Positions 6,355-9,758 of a DNA stretch of 9,758 nt are shown one piece after another; positions within the stretch are counted from its first letter, which is position 1; the number at the start of each line of letters is the position of its first letter. This DNA is from JAAZNF01 sp964561025 (lineage in GTDB: Bacteria; Myxococcota; B64-G9): the NCBI GenBank assembly GCA_964561025.1, contig CAZLNM010000145.1, positions 1-9,758 of the forward strand, written 5' to 3'. The notes below the pieces were generated by a model that worked only from the letters and a program-made list of their open reading frames with translations, had not been told where the DNA came from and did no database searches. The position numbers were made by a program, and so were the translations under genes.

Positions 6355-7464
6355 TCAGCGGCCCTTTCCCAGAAAGTCGCGGATGCTCTGCACGATGGCC
6401 TCGCGGTCGCGGATCTCGGACAGCACCAGCTTCTCCTCCTTGTCCATGCCCTCGCGCAGGTCCTTGATGAACTGCCCCGAGCCGTAGGGGCTCTCCACCT
6501 GGCCGTAGGAGAACTGGTTGACCGCGGGCAGGATGCGGTTCTTGAGGATGTCCAGGCACAGGCGGGTGTCGTCGTTCGACCAGTTGTCGCCGTCGGAGAA
6601 GTGGAAGGGGTAGACGTTCCACTCCGCGCCGCCGTAGTCGGCGGCGATCATGTCGGCGCACAGGGTGTAGGCCGAGGAGATCATGGTGCCGCCGCTCTCG
6701 CGGGTGTGGAAGAAGGTCTCGCGGTCCACCTCGCGCGCGGCCGCGTCGTGGGTGATGTAGCGCACCTCCAGCCCCTGGTACTGGCTCTGCAGCCAGGTGT
6801 CGATCCAGAAGGACTCGATGCGCACGATCTCCTTCTGCTCGTCGCCCATGGAGCCCGACACGTCCATGATGTAGATGACGGCGGCGTTGCACTCGGGGAT
6901 CCAGGCGGTCTTCCAGGAGCGGTAGCGCTTGTCCTCGCGGATGGGCACCACCACCGGGCGCTCGCGGTCGTAGCCGCCGGCGGCGATCTGGCGCTTCAGC
7001 GCCTCCTTGTAGGTGCGCTTGAAGTGCCTGAGCGACTCCGGCCCGCTGCGGTGGATGCCGGTGTAGCGGCTCTTCTCGGCCTCCAGGCGGTGCTTGCCGC
7101 GGGGCTCGATGCGCGGAAGCGAGAGCTCCTCGCCCAGGATCTGGGCCAGCTCCTCGATGGTGAGCTCGGCCTCCAGCACGTGCTCGCCGGGGTCGGAGCC
7201 GGCCTGGCCGGCGCCCTGGCCCTCCACCGCCCCCGGCTGCAGCACCGTGCCCACCTCGCCCTCGCCCTGGCCCACCCCGCCGGTCTGCTTGTGGCCGTAG
7301 AAAAAGCGCGGGATCTGGATCTGCGGCAGCGGGATGGACACCACGTCCTTGCCCTTCTTGCCGAAGATCTCTCCCTGCGAGATGAAGCGGCGCAGGTTCT
7401 GGCGCACCTTGCCGCGTACGATGTGGCGAAAGCGGGCCAGGTCGGCGTCGATCTTCTGGGTCAT
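6355..7464 (-). CDS. yeaH: YeaH/YhbH family VWA protein (DUF444)
   Basis: 369 residues, somewhat shorter than E. coli YeaH (about 427). The N-terminus KIDADLARFRHIVRGKVRQN is typical of DUF444. A Gly/Gln-rich spacer (about 61-93) and LPQIQIPRFFYG (46-57) precede a VWA domain. Its metal-ion-dependent adhesion site is complete: DVSGSMG (201-207), the ESGGT loop with T260, and FSDGDNW (289-295). The family is genetically tied to the PrkA/YeaG kinase and, in enterobacteria, to stress and nitrogen-starvation survival; a scaffold role is inferred from the VWA fold. It overlaps functionally and positionally with spoVR, only 3 nt downstream. The start is ATG 7464, which aligns with the family start, although no good Shine-Dalgarno is seen. 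A run of eight T on the coding strand lies 35-42 nt upstream. Confidence 0.95.
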   Translation of the reverse strand: MTQKIDADLARFRHIVRGKVRQNLRRFISQGEIFGKKGKDVVSIPLPQIQIPRFFYGHKQTGGVGQGEGEVGTVLQPGAVEGQGAGQAGSDPGEHVLEAELTIEELAQILGEELSLPRIEPRGKHRLEAEKSRYTGIHRSGPESLRHFKRTYKEALKRQIAAGGYDRERPVVVPIREDKRYRSWKTAWIPECNAAVIYIMDVSGSMGDEQKEIVRIESFWIDTWLQSQYQGLEVRYITHDAAAREVDRETFFHTRESGGTMISSAYTLCADMIAADYGGAEWNVYPFHFSDGDNWSNDDTRLCLDILKNRILPAVNQFSYGQVESPYGSGQFIKDLREGMDKEEKLVLSEIRDREAIVQSIRDFLGKGR

Positions 7465-7525
7465 GCGAGGATCAGGCTAACACAGCTCGGCGCGAAAGAA
7501 AAAAAACGAGAACCTGGGCGGCCGG
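7465..7525 (-). other. 61-nt gap upstream of yeaH with T8 tract
   Basis: On the coding (minus) strand this gap contains eight consecutive T (7506-7499) but no stable stem directly before it, so I do not call a terminator. No recognisable -35/-10 pair and no strong Shine-Dalgarno are present before ATG 7464. The tract stands out in otherwise GC-rich sequence. Confidence 0.4.
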
Positions 7526-9112
7526 TCAGGGCGCGGCGGGACGCTCGGGGGCTTCGTAGATGTCCGCCTCGGCCCCGGCGAACCTTCGCACAAAGCGGGT
7601 GTCCCCGTCGAGTTTATCGCGCAGGGCCCGGGTGTAGGGCACGCGCCGTAGCAGCACCCAGCGCGCGCCGAACCGCCCCCGGACGATCTCGTCCGGGTCG
7701 CCCCGGCCGGCCTCCACCAGCTCGCGCCACGTCCGGTAGGCGCTGGCGTCGCGCGAGACCATGAAGGTGGGATCGAGCGTCACCAGCACGCGCAGCGCCG
7801 GGGCATAGTACAGCAGGTACGGGGTGTCGTCCCAGTTGCCGGTGAACACCAGCTCGCCGGGCGAGGCGCGTTCGGCGAGCCAGCGCGCTTCCTCGCGCAG
7901 GGCGGGCACGCGCAGGGTGCCCATCAGGCGCTGGCCCAGCATCACGCTCCCGGAGAGTAGAAAGGCGAGCAGGAGCAGGGCTCCCCCCGCCGCCACGGCC
8001 GCGCGCAGCCTGTGCCGCGCGGCCCAGGCCCAAAGCAGCTCTCGGGCCCCCGCGTCGCGAAGCAAGAGCGCGCCCGCGCCCAGCGCGAAGAACGGCCAGT
8101 ACTCCACGAAGCGGCGGTTGTTGAGATACAGCAAGAAGAAGCCGCCCGACAGCAGCAGCCAGAAGACGGTGTCGGCCCTGGCGCGCGCGCCTCGCAGCAG
8201 GACGAACAGCGCCGCGCCGAGCGCGGTGAGCAGGACCGCGCCGTTCTCCCACAGCAGCATGCGCCCGGTCGGGGAGCGGAGCTCCAGGGCCTGGTTGAGC
8301 GAGACGGAGCTTTGGGCCAGGGCGAAGGCGGGGTTCTGCACGTTCTGCACCCACCACAAGGAAAGCAGGTTGCCGGCCTGGGGGTGCAGGAGCGCGCCGA
8401 GCAGCGTGCCCGCGGCGGCGAGCGCCGGCTCGCGCCAGGACCACCCCTGACCCGAAAGTAAGAGCGCAAGGACGAAGAGGAAGGCGAAAAGCAGCGGCAG
8501 GTGGAAGGCGGTGTAGCACCACGGGAAGAGCGCCGAGAGCAGCAGCAGGATGGCCCGGCGGCGGCCGGCGAGGCAGGCGACGATCCCCAGGCACAGCAGG
8601 ATGGAGAGAAGGTGCGGCCGGGTGATGGAGAGCCGCAGCAGAAACCACGGCCCCGCGCCCAACACCAGCGCCGGCCACAGCCAGGGCCAGGGGGCGTCGT
8701 GGCGGCGCACCAGCAGGGCGAACAGGGCGAGGATCAGGGCGCCAAGGAGCACGGTGAGCGCCTTGGGGCCCGGCCGGCTCTCGGCGCCGAGGAAGGGGAT
8801 GAGCAGCGCGTGGAACAAGAACTCCTTGTCGGCGTACCGCTCCCGCCACACGCTCTCGCTGGTCCAGGGGAACTCAGTGAGTGCGCCGTGCTCGGCCAGG
8901 ATGCGCGAGGCGGCGACGTGGTAGTAGGCGTCGATGTCGACGAGCTCGGCCTTCTCGGCCTGCACGGCCCCGAACGCCAGCAGCCCGGCCAGGAAAGCGA
9001 AGGCAGGGTAGAGGGCGTCGCGGGCCGAGAGCCGAGCCGGGGCGGGCGCGGGGCGCGGCCCGCCGTCGAACAGCCAGCGCAGGGCAGAAGCGATGCGTTC
9101 GCGCGCCCGCAT
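7526..9112 (-). CDS. Multi-spanning membrane protein, GT-C glycosyltransferase-like
   Basis: 528 residues. A basic cytoplasmic N-terminus (1-31) precedes the first membrane span (about 33-51), and then ELVDIDAYYHVAASRILAEHG (56-76): an acidic D-x-D-x-YYH loop just after TM1, as in GT-C enzymes such as STT3 and PMT. About 9-10 spans follow between residues 117 and 396. LNNRRFVEYWPFFALGAGAL (330-349) resembles the R-R-F/aromatic loop region of these families. Residues about 400-528 are a soluble, probably periplasmic domain (TGNWDDTPYLLYYAPALRVL, GARWVLLRRVPYT). If it is a GT-C enzyme it would use a polyprenyl-linked sugar donor; the acceptor is unknown and the donor is inferred. It starts 33 nt after the prkA stop and ends 61 nt before yeaH, so it is probably in the same transcript. 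The ATG has no strong ribosome binding site. Alternative: an unrelated polytopic protein. Confidence 0.85.
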   Translation of the reverse strand: MRARERIASALRWLFDGGPRPAPAPARLSARDALYPAFAFLAGLLAFGAVQAEKAELVDIDAYYHVAASRILAEHGALTEFPWTSESVWRERYADKEFLFHALLIPFLGAESRPGPKALTVLLGALILALFALLVRRHDAPWPWLWPALVLGAGPWFLLRLSITRPHLLSILLCLGIVACLAGRRRAILLLLSALFPWCYTAFHLPLLFAFLFVLALLLSGQGWSWREPALAAAGTLLGALLHPQAGNLLSLWWVQNVQNPAFALAQSSVSLNQALELRSPTGRMLLWENGAVLLTALGAALFVLLRGARARADTVFWLLLSGGFFLLYLNNRRFVEYWPFFALGAGALLLRDAGARELLWAWAARHRLRAAVAAGGALLLLAFLLSGSVMLGQRLMGTLRVPALREEARWLAERASPGELVFTGNWDDTPYLLYYAPALRVLVTLDPTFMVSRDASAYRTWRELVEAGRGDPDEIVRGRFGARWVLLRRVPYTRALRDKLDGDTRFVRRFAGAEADIYEAPERPAAP

Positions 9113-9122
9113 GAGGTGGGCC

Positions 9123-9133
9123 CCGCCGGGGTG
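9123..9133. repeat. Small palindrome in the prkA/membrane-protein gap
   Basis: CCCCGCCGGGG on the plus strand, in the 33-nt gap between the prkA stop and the next ATG. It is a perfect 5-bp palindrome around one C. It is too short and lacks a T-run, so I do not call it a terminator; its only likely effect is local RNA folding close to the start codon of the membrane protein. Confidence 0.3.
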
Positions 9134-9145
9134 TGGCCGCGCCGG

Positions 9146-9758
9146 CTAGGCGTCTTCCTTGGCGGCGTCGCCCCGGGCGAAGATGGAGGCCACGAAGGAG
9201 AGCACGTCGGTGGCGCAGATCTCGCAGTAGCCCCAGTTGCGGATCATGCGGGATTTCACCACGTCGATCTTCTCCTGGGTGTCGCGGTCCACCACCGAGC
9301 TCACCAGCGAGGTGAGCTTGATGGTGTCCTTCTGGTCCTCGAACAGCTTCAGCTCGAGCGCCTTGCGCAGCCGCTCGTTGGAGCGGTAGTCGAAGGTCTT
9401 GCCGTCCACCGCCAGCACCCCGATGTAGTTCATGAGCTCGGTGCGGAAGTCGTCCTTGCGGCTGTCGGGGATGTCGATCTTCTCCTCGATGGAGCGCATC
9501 AGGCGCTCGTCGGGCTCCTCGTACTGGCCGGTGTACTTGTTGCGCACCTTCTCCTTCTGGATGTAGGCCTTGACGTTGTCGATGTAGTTGGCGCACAGCT
9601 TGGCCACCGCCTCCTCGTCGGCCGAGATGGCGCGCTGCACCTCGTTCTTCACGATGTCCTCGTACTCCTGCTTGACCACCTGCAACAGCTCCCGGTAGCG
9701 CTTGCGGTCCTCCTCGTTGGTGATGAGGGTGTGGTGGCGCAGGCCGGACTCGAGTTCG
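9146..9758 (-). CDS. prkA: PrkA family serine protein kinase (YeaG-like), C-terminal part
   Basis: Only the last 203 codons are visible; the N-terminus and the AAA-like domain lie beyond the right edge (whole proteins are about 630-645 residues). The visible start reads ELESGLRHHTLITNEEDRKR and continues LLQVVKQEYEDIVKNEVQRA; the stretch LMRSIEEKIDIPDSRKDDFR and the terminal GYCEICATDVLSFVASIFARGD are highly typical of the PrkA C-terminal kinase-related domain. PrkA is a serine protein kinase with an AAA+ ATPase module, co-occurring with YeaH/YhbH and SpoVR and tied to stationary-phase or sporulation control. It is the upstream member of the run 9758 to 4828. The stop TAG is at 9148-9146, and the next gene begins 33 nt later. 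The promoter is outside the window. Confidence 0.95.
   Translation of the reverse strand, partial: ELESGLRHHTLITNEEDRKRYRELLQVVKQEYEDIVKNEVQRAISADEEAVAKLCANYIDNVKAYIQKEKVRNKYTGQYEEPDERLMRSIEEKIDIPDSRKDDFRTELMNYIGVLAVDGKTFDYRSNERLRKALELKLFEDQKDTIKLTSLVSSVVDRDTQEKIDVVKSRMIRNWGYCEICATDVLSFVASIFARGDAAKEDA

Noticed and set aside
7499..7506. Intrinsic terminator before yeaH based on eight T
   Set aside because: No stable stem lies directly before the T-run, and the neighbouring genes appear to form one transcription unit.
7614..8849. Minus-strand 411-codon frame inside the membrane-protein gene
   Set aside because: Arg/Ala/Pro-rich with no membrane spans, while the 7526-9112 frame has clear spans and motifs.

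Overview
The window is GC-rich, with G/C-heavy third codon positions. It carries lipoproteins, an FHA-GGDEF protein whose sequence is of a type common in myxobacteria, and a prkA/yeaH/spoVR group. I infer a chromosome of Myxococcota or another former deltaproteobacterium; no rRNA or marker gene is present to prove this. I see no tRNA, rRNA, CRISPR array, transposase or phage gene.

Layout: (1) 1-423 (-) is the 5' part of a gene with a GTG start that runs off the left edge, resembling lipocalin-like AttH/CrtC/tocopherol-cyclase proteins. (2) 424-890 has no gene. It holds a long imperfect inverted repeat, a strong hairpin and two degraded copies of a short direct repeat. (3) 891-1796 and 1882-3381 (-) encode two exported lipoproteins, probably co-transcribed. 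The downstream one is barrel-like with a coiled-coil, proline-rich tail; the upstream one is tryptophan-rich and unrecognised. (4) 3382-3501 is a divergent promoter region with a recognisable sigma-70-type promoter on each strand. (5) 3502-4407 (+) encodes an FHA-GGDEF diguanylate cyclase whose -10 box lies only 8 nt before the first ATG. (6) 4408-4827 has no gene but is dense in short repeats and hairpins. (7) 4828-9758 (-) is an operon-like run, in transcription order: prkA (C-terminal part only, cut by the right edge), a GT-C-like multi-spanning membrane protein, a yeaH/yhbH-type VWA (DUF444) protein, and spoVR/ycgB.

The best-understood unit is the PrkA kinase / YeaH / SpoVR group, which is repeatedly found together and linked to stationary-phase, stress or sporulation physiology. 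Its oddity here is the large membrane protein between prkA and yeaH. No wholly new system is obvious. The points most worth following are this insertion, the two unrecognised lipoproteins, the promoter/start arrangement of the cyclase gene, and the two repeat-rich gene-free stretches.
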